From Arachidicoccus ginsenosidivorans (GTDB lineage Bacteria > Bacteroidota > Bacteroidia > Chitinophagales > Chitinophagaceae): a stretch of 64,000 nucleotides of DNA. Numbering within the stretch: the stretch's first letter is position 1; every line of letters begins with the position of its first letter. This document shows positions 27,953 through 36,670 of this stretch, one piece after another. Where the stretch lies: positions 5,394,001-5,458,000 of the forward strand of contig NZ_CP042434.1 in NCBI RefSeq assembly GCF_007971385.1, written 5' to 3'. The notes below the pieces were generated by a model. The model did no database searches and was not told the DNA's origin. It saw only the letters and a list, made by a program, of their open reading frames with translations. A program made the translations under genes and the position numbers.

Positions 27953-28472
27953 ACGGATTCTTTTAAATGGACAAGCACTTTGGGCAATGCCATTTTAAAC
28001 CAGGAAGTGTAGCTATTGGGATTGCTTTTTATATCACTTTGCAACCATTCCGGTTCGACCCATTTATAAGTTTTCACTTCATCATTATTGGGTTTTGGGC
28101 TTTGATTGGTAAAACCAATAAAAACGTGGTCAAATTCGTGTTCAATCAAATCATTTTCAACTGCTTTTTTATAAACGAACGAAAACAGCTTTGTCAACTC
28201 ACACTTCAAGCCCATTTCATATCGCAATCGTTCCGAAGCGCTCTCTTTAATATCTTCGCTCATTTGTGGGTGAGAGCAACAGGCATTTGTCCACAATCCG
28301 CCACCGTGATACTTTTTATCAGCCCTTTGGTGAAGCAGCATTTCGTTATTATAATTGAAAATAAAAACAGAAAATGCACGATGAAGTTTCCCTTTTTGTG
28401 TGCTTCCAGCTTGTTCATTTCACCCAGTGCCAAATCATTTTCATCTACCAAAACTACTTTATTTCTATCCAT
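27949..28472 (-). pseudogene. idi: Isopentenyl-diphosphate delta-isomerase, type 1 (one frameshift)
   Basis: The N-terminus MDRNKVVLVDENDLALGEMN and the main part (MLLHQRADKKYHGGGLWTNA, CCSHP, ERLRYEMGL) are in two frames. Adding one base at the T5 run 28393-28397 gives EAHKKGKLHRAFSVFIFNYNNEMLLHQRA, the family's standard reading. Catalytic Cys is in TNACCSHP and the Nudix-like Glu cluster is present. The restored protein has about 174 residues. It interconverts IPP and DMAPP, the C5 units for carotenoids, which fits its place in the crt island. Confidence 0.88.
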
Positions 28473-28495
28473 AAATATGATTTCTTGAAATTTAT

Positions 28496-29308
28496 CTATA
28501 AAACGTTTCTGATAAATCGGTATTTTAATACATCCTGAACCTTTTGACTGCTTACTGTTTTGCCTTGAATAGGAATGTTTTGGATAAAGACGGGTATCTT
28601 TAATCCCTTTGATTTCGCTTGGTCAGTATAATATTCTTCTCTCGTTGGGTGAAATGGCGCAACGGCATTAAAAGTCTCATTCCATATATTCTCTTCGATG
28701 ATTTTTCTGATGATGTGGATGCAATCATCAAGGTGAATCAAATTAACAGGGGCATCGGGATTCTTCAAATCTTTTTTTCCTGCCAAAAAATTTATCGGAT
28801 GCCTATCAGAGCCAATTAATCCGCCAAAACGTAAAATGGTAGTTTGAAAATGATTGTTGCTTTTTAAAAGTTGCTCCGTTGCCAAAAGCTGTTTTCCTGA
28901 TTCAGTTTCCGGCAAAGGGATTGTATCTTCTGCTACAATGGTATTATCGTCGGCATAAACAGAAGTAGAACTGATGAAAAGCACTTTTTTTACATCGGAT
29001 TGTTCAATGTGGGGCAAAATTGCTTTTATCTTATCCACAAAATTTTCGGCAGGTTGTTTTCTTAATCCCGGTGGAATAGCAATAATGAGTATTTCAGTAC
29101 CTTCCAAAAATTGTGCAAAATCGCCTTTTATTTTTTCAGCACCAATACCCAAAAGGTAAGCCTGAATACCGGCATTTTTAAGTCCGAAAATTTTCTTTTC
29201 TTGCCTTATACTTCCTTTCACTTGATAACCCGAAGCGACAAGTTTTTTGCCCAAGGGCAATCCCAACCAACCACAGCCCAATATGGACATTTGTTTTGAG
29301 TTGTTCAT
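28496..29308 (-). CDS. SDR-like NAD(P)-binding protein (YeeZ-like)
   Basis: The protein has 270 residues. It begins with a Rossmann motif ILGCGWLGLPLGKKLVASGY and contains FISSTSVYADD near 113, the extended-SDR Tyr region, and LRFGGLIGSDRHPINFLAGK near 167. Similar proteins are annotated as epimerases of unknown substrate. The start overlaps the restored stop of the photolyase gene (ATGA), so it belongs to the same transcription unit. Confidence 0.8.
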   Translation of the reverse strand: MNNSKQMSILGCGWLGLPLGKKLVASGYQVKGSIRQEKKIFGLKNAGIQAYLLGIGAEKIKGDFAQFLEGTEILIIAIPPGLRKQPAENFVDKIKAILPHIEQSDVKKVLFISSTSVYADDNTIVAEDTIPLPETESGKQLLATEQLLKSNNHFQTTILRFGGLIGSDRHPINFLAGKKDLKNPDAPVNLIHLDDCIHIIRKIIEENIWNETFNAVAPFHPTREEYYTDQAKSKGLKIPVFIQNIPIQGKTVSSQKVQDVLKYRFIRNVL

Positions 29309-30599
29309 TTTACTGCTTTTTTATAGGCTTCCAAAGTTCGTTCCCTTGCTTCTTTATGATTGACCATAGGTGCAAAGTATTTTTCTGTATTAAATTCAGG
29401 AATCCATTTTTGATGTATTCAAAATCCTTGTCAAACTTTTGTATTTGGGAGGTGGGGTTGAAAATCCGAAAATAAGGGGCGGCATCACAGCCACAACCTG
29501 CGGCCCATTGCCAATTTCCATTATTGGCGGACAAATCGTAATCATTGAGCTTTTCGGCAAAATAGGCTTGGCCCCAACGCCAGTCAATCAGCAAATCTTT
29601 TACCAAAAAACTTGCGACCACCATCCGTACCCGATTGTGCATATATCCCGTTTGGTTTAATTCCCGCATTCCGGCATCCACCATTGGAAATCCGGTTTTC
29701 CCGTTGCACCACAATTCAAATTCCTTTTCATTGTTGCGCCATTCGATAAAATCATACTTCGCTTTAAATGAATGGGTAACTACTTTGGGAAAATGATAGA
29801 GAATTTGCATAAAAAATTCCCGCCAAATCAATTCCGATAGCCAGGTTCTATTGTGTTCCAAAGCAAAAGCCACACAATGGCGAATACTGATTGTACCAAA
29901 CCGCAAGGCCATACCCAAACGTGTCGTTCCATTCTCAGTCGGGAAATCCCGTGTTTTACCGTAACTGTCAATAATCGAACTTTCCAAAGTAGGTCTTTTA
30001 AAAACCATATCCGTTTTTCCAAACCCAATAACTTCTACAGAATGAATAGTTGAAAAACCCTGCTGTAATAGGTTTTTCCAATTCATTTTTACGGATTCAT
30101 AATCTTTCTTTTGTAACCTTTCTTGCCATTTTTTGGCATACGGCGTATAAACGGTGTAGGGTGTTCCGTCATTTTTGACCACTTCATTTTTATCGAAAAT
30201 AACCTGGTCTTTACAGGCTTTAAACGGAATATGTTTGTCCTTGAAATATTGATAAACTTCCGTGTCTCTTTTTATGGCTTCCGGTTCATAATCACGGTTG
30301 CAATAAACGGCTTGGATATTATAATTTTCAGACAAAGTTTTAAAAACCATCATCGGTTCATCAAAGAATGTTTTCAGCGCACTTCCTTTTTCTTTAAATT
30401 CAACATTTACACTTTGTAAAACTTGCTGAATATAATCTACCCGGCGGTCTTTCTTATTTTCCAATTTCCCTAAAATATTCGTGTCGAAAATAAAAATGGG
30501 CAACACCGGAAATCCGGAATTCAATGCCTTTGACAATCCCACATTATCTTCCAAACGCAAATCTCGTCTGAACCAAAATATCGTGATTTTTTGTTTCAT
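29305..30599 (-). pseudogene. phrB: Deoxyribodipyrimidine photolyase/cryptochrome (C-terminal frameshift)
   Basis: The protein has an N-terminal photolyase domain (ITIFWFRRDLRLEDNVGL) and a FAD-binding domain (TRLGMALRFGTISIRHCVAF, LIWREFFMQILYHFPK, NGNWQWAAGCGCDAAPYFRI with the conserved Trp and Asn-x-Asp-type residues). It repairs UV-induced pyrimidine dimers with blue light. The last ~40 codons are shifted at the T5 run 29407-29411. One added base restores YIKKWIPEFNTEKYFAPMVN and ends in TGA at 29305-29307, overlapping the next start exactly as in a coupled operon. The unrepaired frame ends at 29310. Confidence 0.9.
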
Positions 30600-31387
30600 T
30601 TTGAACTCCTTTGTAAAAATGGATTGCTTTTCCTATTCTGATAACCGTGAATGGCTATATTGATAAACACAATGATTGCTATAATAATCGCTACCCAAAC
30701 TACCGTAGTATTTCCGTTTTGATTGGCAACGGCAATAGCAATTAACGACCAAACCAAGACCAAAGCAAATTCCCGCATATTGCGTTTCCAAATCATAAAA
30801 ATATGCACTACCGCAGCTACCACAATCATAATAACTGCCCAAATCGTTTCTGAAAGCCCAAATCCATTCCAACCAATTTTCGTTAAATAAGCTGCAATGT
30901 CGGCAATGAGCGCAACAGAAACCCAACCGGAATAAATGCAAAAAGGCCAAAAGAGAAACAGAAACTTTTTTAAGGGTGCATTATGCAGTTCCATTTTCGT
31001 TTTTACCACGATTTTCAGTAGAGAAAACAACAATACAATCATTAAAAAAACCGAAATCAGCGTGTATTCATAAAGCCATACCACCACCCAAAGGCTGTTG
31101 GCAAGGCAGGAAATGAAAAACCACCACCCAACTTCTTTTACGGTGTTGTCTTCTTTTATATTGGCTTTAAATAAACTGAAACCGTAATAAATCACAAAGC
31201 CCAACAAACTCAAATAAATCAATCCCCATATCGAAAAGGCATAACCCGCAGGGGTAAACAGGGTTTGATATTCCGCAGATACACTTGCCATCGTCTTTCC
31301 GTTGAAAATTCCGGTGTTGGACAAATAGCCCATTGCTATTGTGGAAACAGCCGCTATTCCATTCAATATTTGAAGTGTCTTTTTCAT
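30596..31387 (-). CDS. TspO/tryptophan-rich sensory-like membrane protein
   Basis: The protein has 263 residues with about seven hydrophobic segments, rich in Trp (FSIWGLIYLSLLGF near 52, WWFFISCLANSLWVVVWLY near 86, FWPFCIYSGWVSVALIAD near 148). The FTPAGYAFSIWGLIY and N-x-x-W motifs resemble the TspO/MBR family, but the protein is longer than the usual 160 residues, as in the extended bacterial form. TspO proteins are linked to tetrapyrrole binding and light or oxidative responses. The start overlaps the lycopene cyclase stop by 4 bases and the end overlaps the photolyase start by 4. Confidence 0.75.
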   Translation of the reverse strand: MKKTLQILNGIAAVSTIAMGYLSNTGIFNGKTMASVSAEYQTLFTPAGYAFSIWGLIYLSLLGFVIYYGFSLFKANIKEDNTVKEVGWWFFISCLANSLWVVVWLYEYTLISVFLMIVLLFSLLKIVVKTKMELHNAPLKKFLFLFWPFCIYSGWVSVALIADIAAYLTKIGWNGFGLSETIWAVIMIVVAAVVHIFMIWKRNMREFALVLVWSLIAIAVANQNGNTTVVWVAIIIAIIVFINIAIHGYQNRKSNPFLQRSSK

Positions 31388-32100
31388 TTTATAGCATATT
31401 TAGATTTGAAACTGACTTTCTCTTTTTGAAACATTTTGAAAAAGTAAAGCACGAGCAAAAATTGTGTGTAACCGTAAACCGCATCTTCTATCGGAATAGT
31501 AAACATTCGGATTACCAAAAATTCATTCGGATTGTAATTGACAACCGCAGACGGCAATCCGCTTCCGGTCAAAATGCCATTGACGGGAAAAAAGCCCAAC
31601 ATCAAAATAAGATAGACCAAAGAAGCTTTGCCAATCCATTCGACATTGGCTATAAAATGCAAATAAACAAGTACTAAAGTGGCAGCAACTGCCGTAACGA
31701 AAGTGTACATTTTATCGTAAAACAAAAGTGCTGATAGAACACAAACAATCACACCGACAAAAACGATTGTGTTGTTAAAGGCATTTGCCCAATCCAGTTT
31801 GAAAAACTTATCCAAACAGAAAAATGTAAACACACACGCAAACGGGATACAGATAAAAAATAGCACTTCTTCTATCGGTAAGCCAAAAATAGTTAGCCCC
31901 AAAGTATAATCGGTATTGAACCACCAAATACCAAATTTGGTAAACAAAGCGTCCCAAATTATAAAAGGAACGGCGACTAAAACGCTTGCTTTCAGAAACG
32001 CCAAAAAGTGTTTGTCAAAACGTATTTTCGGGTGAAACGAAAAAGCGAAACAGACAACAACCGTTAAAAAATCAATCAATATATAGGTGTAGTGCATCAT
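31384..32100 (-). CDS. crtYcd: Lycopene beta-cyclase, heterodimer-type CrtYc/CrtYd fusion
   Basis: The protein has 238 residues and about seven membrane segments in two similar halves. Each half contains the proline-acid motif of this cyclase class: GLPIEEVLFFICIPFAC near residue 82 and FTIPIEDAVYGYTQFLLVLY near 205. It converts lycopene to beta-carotene in the membrane. Its neighbours crtZ (4-bp overlap), crtB and crtI fit the pathway. It is unrelated to the soluble FAD-type CrtY. Confidence 0.88.
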   Translation of the reverse strand: MMHYTYILIDFLTVVVCFAFSFHPKIRFDKHFLAFLKASVLVAVPFIIWDALFTKFGIWWFNTDYTLGLTIFGLPIEEVLFFICIPFACVFTFFCLDKFFKLDWANAFNNTIVFVGVIVCVLSALLFYDKMYTFVTAVAATLVLVYLHFIANVEWIGKASLVYLILMLGFFPVNGILTGSGLPSAVVNYNPNEFLVIRMFTIPIEDAVYGYTQFLLVLYFFKMFQKEKVSFKSKYAIK

Positions 32101-32555
32101 CCGTTTTTGTTCTTAAAATACATCCTGAAATATTTGAATGGCACAAATAGAAAGCCGAAACATTCGCCATCTTCTTTTCCAAGGTGCTTGTGGTGTTGTT
32201 TGTGTCCACGCCGAATAGCCATAAAATACGGATTGTTTGTTTTGCGGAAAACGTGCATTCTTTGGTGTATAAAAATATCGTGAACCAAGAAGTAAGCCAT
32301 TCCGTAAAGCATAATGCCCAAGCCAATAAAAAACAGGTAATTAAAATTTTCCAGCGAACCAAAATACATTAAGGCAATGGTTGGCAAGGCAAAAATCACG
32401 AAGAAGTAGTCATTTTTTTCCATCGGCCCCGTATTGCTGTGGTCGTGGTGGTCTTTGTGCAATACCCACAAAATGCCGTGCATAATGTATTTATGGATAA
32501 ACCAAGTGGCGCCTTCCATCGCTATAAATACCGCTATGACAATTAGAAATTTCAT
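32097..32555 (-). CDS. crtZ: Beta-carotene hydroxylase
   Basis: The protein has 152 residues with membrane segments and the di-iron histidine motifs of the CrtZ/fatty-acid-hydroxylase family: HKYIMHGILWVLHKDHH near residue 18, DIFIHQRMH near 88 and RRGHKQHHKHLG near 113. It adds 3-hydroxyl groups to beta-carotene rings, giving zeaxanthin. It overlaps both neighbours by 4 bases. Confidence 0.93.
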   Translation of the reverse strand: MKFLIVIAVFIAMEGATWFIHKYIMHGILWVLHKDHHDHSNTGPMEKNDYFFVIFALPTIALMYFGSLENFNYLFFIGLGIMLYGMAYFLVHDIFIHQRMHVFRKTNNPYFMAIRRGHKQHHKHLGKEDGECFGFLFVPFKYFRMYFKNKNG

Positions 32556-33025
32556 ATTTTGTTTTCCTTTTTATTAATTAGTTCTTCTAATACTTGATAA
32601 CGGTAATCAAAAATGCGTTTCAATTTTTTCTTAACGATTAAGGAATGAGCCAACTGCCCTAAAACACCATAAGGCATTTCGTAAGTCAGGTTATCTTTCA
32701 TCAAAACACCATCCTTATTTTCCATAAATTCGTGGTGGTGATTCCATAATTTGTAAGGTCCTTTCTCCTGAAAATCCGTAAAACTCTTGTACAAATCAAC
32801 TTGTGTAATTTTTGTTTTCCATTTCATCGGAATACCAAACAACGGCGTTACTTTATATTCTATTTCCATCCCTTCCTGCATTGCATCATCTTTCAAATCG
32901 GTCAACACCACAAAACCCATATTCTTTGGGGTGATTTTGGAAAGATTGTATGGCGAAGAAAAGAAGTTCCAAGCCGTTTCAATATCGCAACTCAGTTGCT
33001 GTGTTCTGTACAAATACTGTTTCAT
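32552..33025 (-). CDS. SRPBCC-fold (START-like) protein
   Basis: The protein has 157 residues, of the cell-division-inhibitor-like/polyketide-cyclase group within SRPBCC. Typical features are IETAWNFFSSPYNLSKITPK near residue 15 and YKLWNHHHEFMENKDGVLMK near 95 with DNLTYEMPYGVLGQLAH after it. The fold makes a hydrophobic pocket. Such genes often occur in Bacteroidota carotenoid clusters, so a role in binding or modifying a carotenoid or lipid is plausible but not shown. Confidence 0.75.
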   Translation of the reverse strand: MKQYLYRTQQLSCDIETAWNFFSSPYNLSKITPKNMGFVVLTDLKDDAMQEGMEIEYKVTPLFGIPMKWKTKITQVDLYKSFTDFQEKGPYKLWNHHHEFMENKDGVLMKDNLTYEMPYGVLGQLAHSLIVKKKLKRIFDYRYQVLEELINKKENKI

Positions 33026-33026
33026 T

Positions 33027-33488
33027 TCAACCTTTTAATAATTGCTCAATCCGATTTCTTAAAGCAGCCAATTCGACCCTTCCGATATTTTTTCTCAAAA
33101 ATTCCACATCTGTTTTTATAGCCTTATCATAACCCAAAATAGAAGGTGCATTTTTCTGTACCGATAATCGCAAATAACGGATTTCAAGATTATCGGGTGC
33201 ATTTTTTACGGCTTTTTCTAATTTTTCTTTTCCCTTGTTGAAAGTACTTAATTTGGAAAAGGGATTGCCGACATATTTTGCCCAAATCGTTTCCAACGCT
33301 CCAAGATATGCCAATTCAAGATTACTTATTTTTTCATTGCCCAAATCTTTAATTAATGATTGGCAAACCGTTTTATCGGTCGTTGCTTTTTCATAATTTG
33401 CACGGATATAATTAATATTCTGCCCAAAAGCAGTTTGAGAATACAGGATTAATCCAAAAAATAGTAGAACAACTGTATTTTTCATCAT
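33027..33488 (-). CDS. Hypothetical secreted protein in the carotenoid operon
   Basis: The protein has 153 residues. The N-terminus MMKNTVVLLFFGLILYSQTAFGQ is a Sec signal peptide. The mature part is all-helical and lysine-rich (NKGKEKLEKAVKNAPDNLEI, RNRIEQLLKG), perhaps with TPR-like helices. I do not recognise it. It overlaps the crtB stop by 4 bases, so it is co-translated with carotenoid genes, yet it would be periplasmic. Confidence 0.75.
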   Translation of the reverse strand: MMKNTVVLLFFGLILYSQTAFGQNINYIRANYEKATTDKTVCQSLIKDLGNEKISNLELAYLGALETIWAKYVGNPFSKLSTFNKGKEKLEKAVKNAPDNLEIRYLRLSVQKNAPSILGYDKAIKTDVEFLRKNIGRVELAALRNRIEQLLKG

Positions 33489-34321
33489 AAAAAAGCTGTT
33501 TTAAAACGTAAATAAGTGTGCATCGTCAGCATTAATTTTTTACTGTTTGGAATACGTACCCGTTGGTTTATAATTTTATGGGCAGGCGTATTTTTAATTT
33601 TGTGAAACAACGCCAAATAATACCGATACGCCAAATACACCCCAAAGCGTGCGGACTCGGGCAGCATTTTGATACCAATTAAAGCTTCTTTAAATTCCAA
33701 TTCAATTTCTCTTTCGATTTCACATTTACAATTATTGTCAAAACATTCCATATTTACATTCGGGAAATAAGTACGCCCCAAAAGCTGATAATCATCTTTT
33801 AAATCCCGCAGAAAATTTACTTTTTGAAAGGCTGAACCTAACTTTTGCGCGTATGGTTTGAGTTGCTTGTACATTTCTTTGTCGCCTTGCGTAAAAACCT
33901 GCAAACACATTAACCCGACTACTTCGGCAGAACCAAAAATGTATTCATCGTAGCTTTCCATATCATAAACCATCGGATTCAAGTCCATTTCCATACTGTA
34001 CAAAAAATCGTCAATCAATTTCAGGTCTATTTGATACTTGTTTACCGTTTCCTGAAAGGATTGTAAAATCGGATTTATCGAAATACCGCTTCTTATGGCT
34101 TGGTGCGTTTCGGCTTTGAATTGGTTCAGCAATCCAGCTTTATCGTAATCGTGGAAACTGTCCACAATTTCGTCCGCTAATCGAACAAATCCGTAAACGG
34201 CATAAATGGCGTTTCTGATAGTAGGTTTTAATGCCAAAATCCCCAAAGAAAAACTCGTACTATATTTTTTGGTCGTCCGCTTACTCACATCGTACGCCAA
34301 TTCATCATACAGTCTTTTCAT
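33485..34321 (-). CDS. crtB: Phytoene synthase
   Basis: The protein has 278 residues from ATG 34319-34321 (MKRLYDELAYDVSKRTTKKY). The longer frame to 34390 lies inside crtI. Both Asp-rich Mg-diphosphate sites are present: LADEIVDSFHDYD near 47 and NFLRDLKDDYQLLGRTYFPN near 170. It condenses two GGPP molecules to phytoene, the committed step. The start overlaps the crtI end by 17 bases. Confidence 0.95.
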   Translation of the reverse strand: MKRLYDELAYDVSKRTTKKYSTSFSLGILALKPTIRNAIYAVYGFVRLADEIVDSFHDYDKAGLLNQFKAETHQAIRSGISINPILQSFQETVNKYQIDLKLIDDFLYSMEMDLNPMVYDMESYDEYIFGSAEVVGLMCLQVFTQGDKEMYKQLKPYAQKLGSAFQKVNFLRDLKDDYQLLGRTYFPNVNMECFDNNCKCEIEREIELEFKEALIGIKMLPESARFGVYLAYRYYLALFHKIKNTPAHKIINQRVRIPNSKKLMLTMHTYLRFKTAFL

Positions 34322-35798
34322 AGCGTACATTTTTAAGTTTATTGACTTCTTTTGCCACGATTCTTCCTGAAATAATAGACGGCGGCACACCCGGCCCCGG
34401 AACGGTAAGTTGCCCGGTATAAAATAAATTCTTTAGCTTTTTGTTCTTGATTTTGGGTTTTAAAACAGCCGTTTGTTTGAGCGTATTTGCCAATCCGTAG
34501 GCATTTCCCTGATAGGCATTATAGTCTTTATAAAAATCTTGAGCGCAATAACTTCTTTTGTAATCTATCTTGGATAAGAGATTGGAAGTTCCTGTATGCT
34601 TTTCCAAGCGTTGAATCATTTCGTGAAAATATTTCTCTCGGTAAGTTTCTTCTTCTTTCAATCCGGTAGCAATCGGCATCAATAAAAAGATATTTTCGTG
34701 ACCTTTTGGCGCTACATTCGGGTCGGTTTTGGACGGACAACAGGCATAAAACAAAGGCTTTTCAGGCCATTTTTTCTTTTCATAAATGGAAGATATGTGT
34801 TCATCAAAATCGTACTCGAAAAATAAAGTGTGGTGTTGAAGATTGGGGATTCGTTGAGAAAATCCGAGATAATAAATCAAACAGGAAGGTGCAAAGGTTC
34901 GGCTTTTCCAATATTCTTCATCATAATTTCTATACTGTTCAGGCAATAAACTTTCGGTATAGTGATAATCCGAAGAAGCAATGACCGCATCGAAATGTTC
35001 AATTTGTCCATTAATTTCTAATGAACTTACCTTACCGTTTTCAGCATCGATTTTTTCAACCGCACTATCAAAATGAAAAATTACGCCTTGCGCTTCGGCA
35101 ACCTTTTTCATTGCAAGCACCAACTGATAAAAACCACCCATCGGATAATGCGTACCCAACACATAACCGCCGTAATTCATCAAACTGTATAAGGCGGGAA
35201 TTTCTTTTGGTGAAGCACCGAGAAAAATCACGGGAAATTCCATTAAGGCTTTTAACTTTGGATTGGAAAAATACTTGGAAACATAACTTCTGAAATTCGT
35301 TAACAAGTCTAATTTTAATGCGCTTCGAGCAATTTTTGGCGACATAAATTCCGTCCAACTATCGCAAGGCTTGTTAACAAAGTCCTGCATTCCCACTTCA
35401 TATTTATAGCGAGCAGATTTCATAAATTTTTCCAGTTTTTGACCACTTCCTTTTTCTATCTTTTCAAAAAGGATTTTTAAATCATCAAAGGGTTTTGGAA
35501 CGCTTATTTTTTCATCTGAAAACACCATTTCAAATTGCGGGTCTAAACTTTTTAGTTCAAAGAAATTAGCCGTGGTAGTTTCAAAATCAGCAAAGAAACT
35601 CTCGATAATATCTGGCATCCAGTACCAGCTTGGTCCCATATCAAAAGTATAGCCGTTTTCGGTTTTAAATTGTCTTGCTCTGCCACCGGCTTGGCTGTGT
35701 TTTTCAAAAACGTGGACTTCATTCCCTGCTTTGGACGAATAAGCCGCAGCAGAAAGACCTGAAAACCCCGAACCTATAATGGCGATTTTTTTGTGCAT
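34305..35798 (-). CDS. crtI: Phytoene desaturase
   Basis: The protein has 497 residues. The N-terminal FAD-binding motif is IAIIGSGFSGLSAAAYSSKA near residue 5, then GGRARQF and FDMGPSWYW. The C-terminal CrtI signature is LFYTGQLTVPGPGVPPSIIS near 457. It carries out the desaturations from phytoene to lycopene. It is the first crt gene of the minus-strand operon. The 126-base gap to the marR gene carries a TGGTAC/GTACCA inverted repeat. Confidence 0.95.
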   Translation of the reverse strand: MHKKIAIIGSGFSGLSAAAYSSKAGNEVHVFEKHSQAGGRARQFKTENGYTFDMGPSWYWMPDIIESFFADFETTTANFFELKSLDPQFEMVFSDEKISVPKPFDDLKILFEKIEKGSGQKLEKFMKSARYKYEVGMQDFVNKPCDSWTEFMSPKIARSALKLDLLTNFRSYVSKYFSNPKLKALMEFPVIFLGASPKEIPALYSLMNYGGYVLGTHYPMGGFYQLVLAMKKVAEAQGVIFHFDSAVEKIDAENGKVSSLEINGQIEHFDAVIASSDYHYTESLLPEQYRNYDEEYWKSRTFAPSCLIYYLGFSQRIPNLQHHTLFFEYDFDEHISSIYEKKKWPEKPLFYACCPSKTDPNVAPKGHENIFLLMPIATGLKEEETYREKYFHEMIQRLEKHTGTSNLLSKIDYKRSYCAQDFYKDYNAYQGNAYGLANTLKQTAVLKPKIKNKKLKNLFYTGQLTVPGPGVPPSIISGRIVAKEVNKLKNVRYEKTV

Positions 35799-35830
35799 AT
35801 TTTTATTCCAATTTCTATACCCAATTTAAT

Positions 35831-35848
35831 TGGTACACAAAAGTACCA
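35831..35848. promoter_or_regulatory. Operator-like inverted repeat upstream of crtI
   Basis: TGGTAC-ACAAAA-GTACCA has exact 6-bp arms and lies 33 bases before the crtI start. Its GTAC-containing form resembles the palindrome at 36653-36670 next to marR, so both may be bound by the MarR protein. Inference from sequence shape only. Confidence 0.5.
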
Positions 35849-35924
35849 TAAAATAGGTTATGGAACAAATATACACTTAAAGTTTGAAAAAGGGATAATT
35901 TTAGTATTTTTTTGTACTAAACAA

Positions 35925-36605
35925 TTACGCTTTCTTTTTTTCGGGAAGGTAATCGGTCAATTGGTTGGAATTTACATTGTTGTAATTGTCAAAATGGAAT
36001 CGGTCTAATTTTTTCAACAGAATAGCCAATTCATTTTTTTCGGCATCAGATAAATCACCGGAAGCAATAATCCCCAAATCATTCATTTTGCCGAAAACTT
36101 GAAAAAGTGCAGCACGTCCTCTGTCAGTTAAGAAGATAAGCTGACTTCTTTTGTCATCCGGGTTTTGTTTTTGAGCCAATAATTTGGATTTTATCAATCG
36201 GTTAATGGCTTCCACACCGCTGCTTTTTTCATAAATGTTTCGGCGGATTAATTCAGTTTTGGGCAGGGCAGGTTGTTGCATTAAAGTAATCAGAAAACTA
36301 AAATCTTCAATGGTTTTAATCTTGCTATCCGCAAAAACCATTTTAGAATAAAACTTGATATAGCGGTACATAAAGAGTATGTGCTGCGAAATGACCCTTT
36401 CGATATTATTTTCAACCCTTTGGTGGTTTTCTTCCGGTTTTAAGGTGGCGCTTTTTACAAAATTGTTTTTTAAATTGTCCAAATCCACATTAGGCGTAAG
36501 CGATAAAATAAATTCATCCAAAGAAAGTGCGTTCTTATCCTTAGCCTTATCCTGATAGGCTTCCAATTCTTGCATCAAGACCTTTAATAGCTGAAAACTA
36601 TTCAT
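35925..36605 (-). CDS. MarR-family transcriptional regulator
   Basis: The protein has 226 residues from ATG 36603-36605 (MNSFQLLKVLMQELEAYQDK). The winged-HTH core includes ALPKTELIRRNIYEKSSGVEAINRLIKSKLL near 140 and the wing KQNPDDKRSQLIFLTDRGRA near 173 with the MarR D-x-R-S motif. The N-terminal 90 residues are longer than in most MarR proteins. It lies between the crt operon and a divergent TonB-receptor gene and probably represses both in response to a small ligand. Confidence 0.88.
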   Translation of the reverse strand: MNSFQLLKVLMQELEAYQDKAKDKNALSLDEFILSLTPNVDLDNLKNNFVKSATLKPEENHQRVENNIERVISQHILFMYRYIKFYSKMVFADSKIKTIEDFSFLITLMQQPALPKTELIRRNIYEKSSGVEAINRLIKSKLLAQKQNPDDKRSQLIFLTDRGRAALFQVFGKMNDLGIIASGDLSDAEKNELAILLKKLDRFHFDNYNNVNSNQLTDYLPEKKKA

Positions 36606-36652
36606 CTCAAATTTTATTTGGTATGTATTTGTACTTTTTCTCTCTAAAAGTG

Positions 36653-36670
36653 TACATTTGTACAAATGTA
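36653..36670. promoter_or_regulatory. 18-bp perfect palindrome with divergent -7 elements
   Basis: TACATTTGTACAAATGTA is its own reverse complement. Read on either strand it begins TACATTTG, which fits the Bacteroidota -7 consensus TAnnTTTG. A partial copy TGTATTTGTAC lies about 25 bases to the left (36624-36634). A MarR dimer on this site would block both promoters. Confidence 0.7.

Noticed and set aside
28496..30599. Photolyase as a normal gene ending at 29310
   Set aside because: The last 40 codons of that frame are unlike the family, while one added base restores them and creates the ATGA overlap with the next gene.
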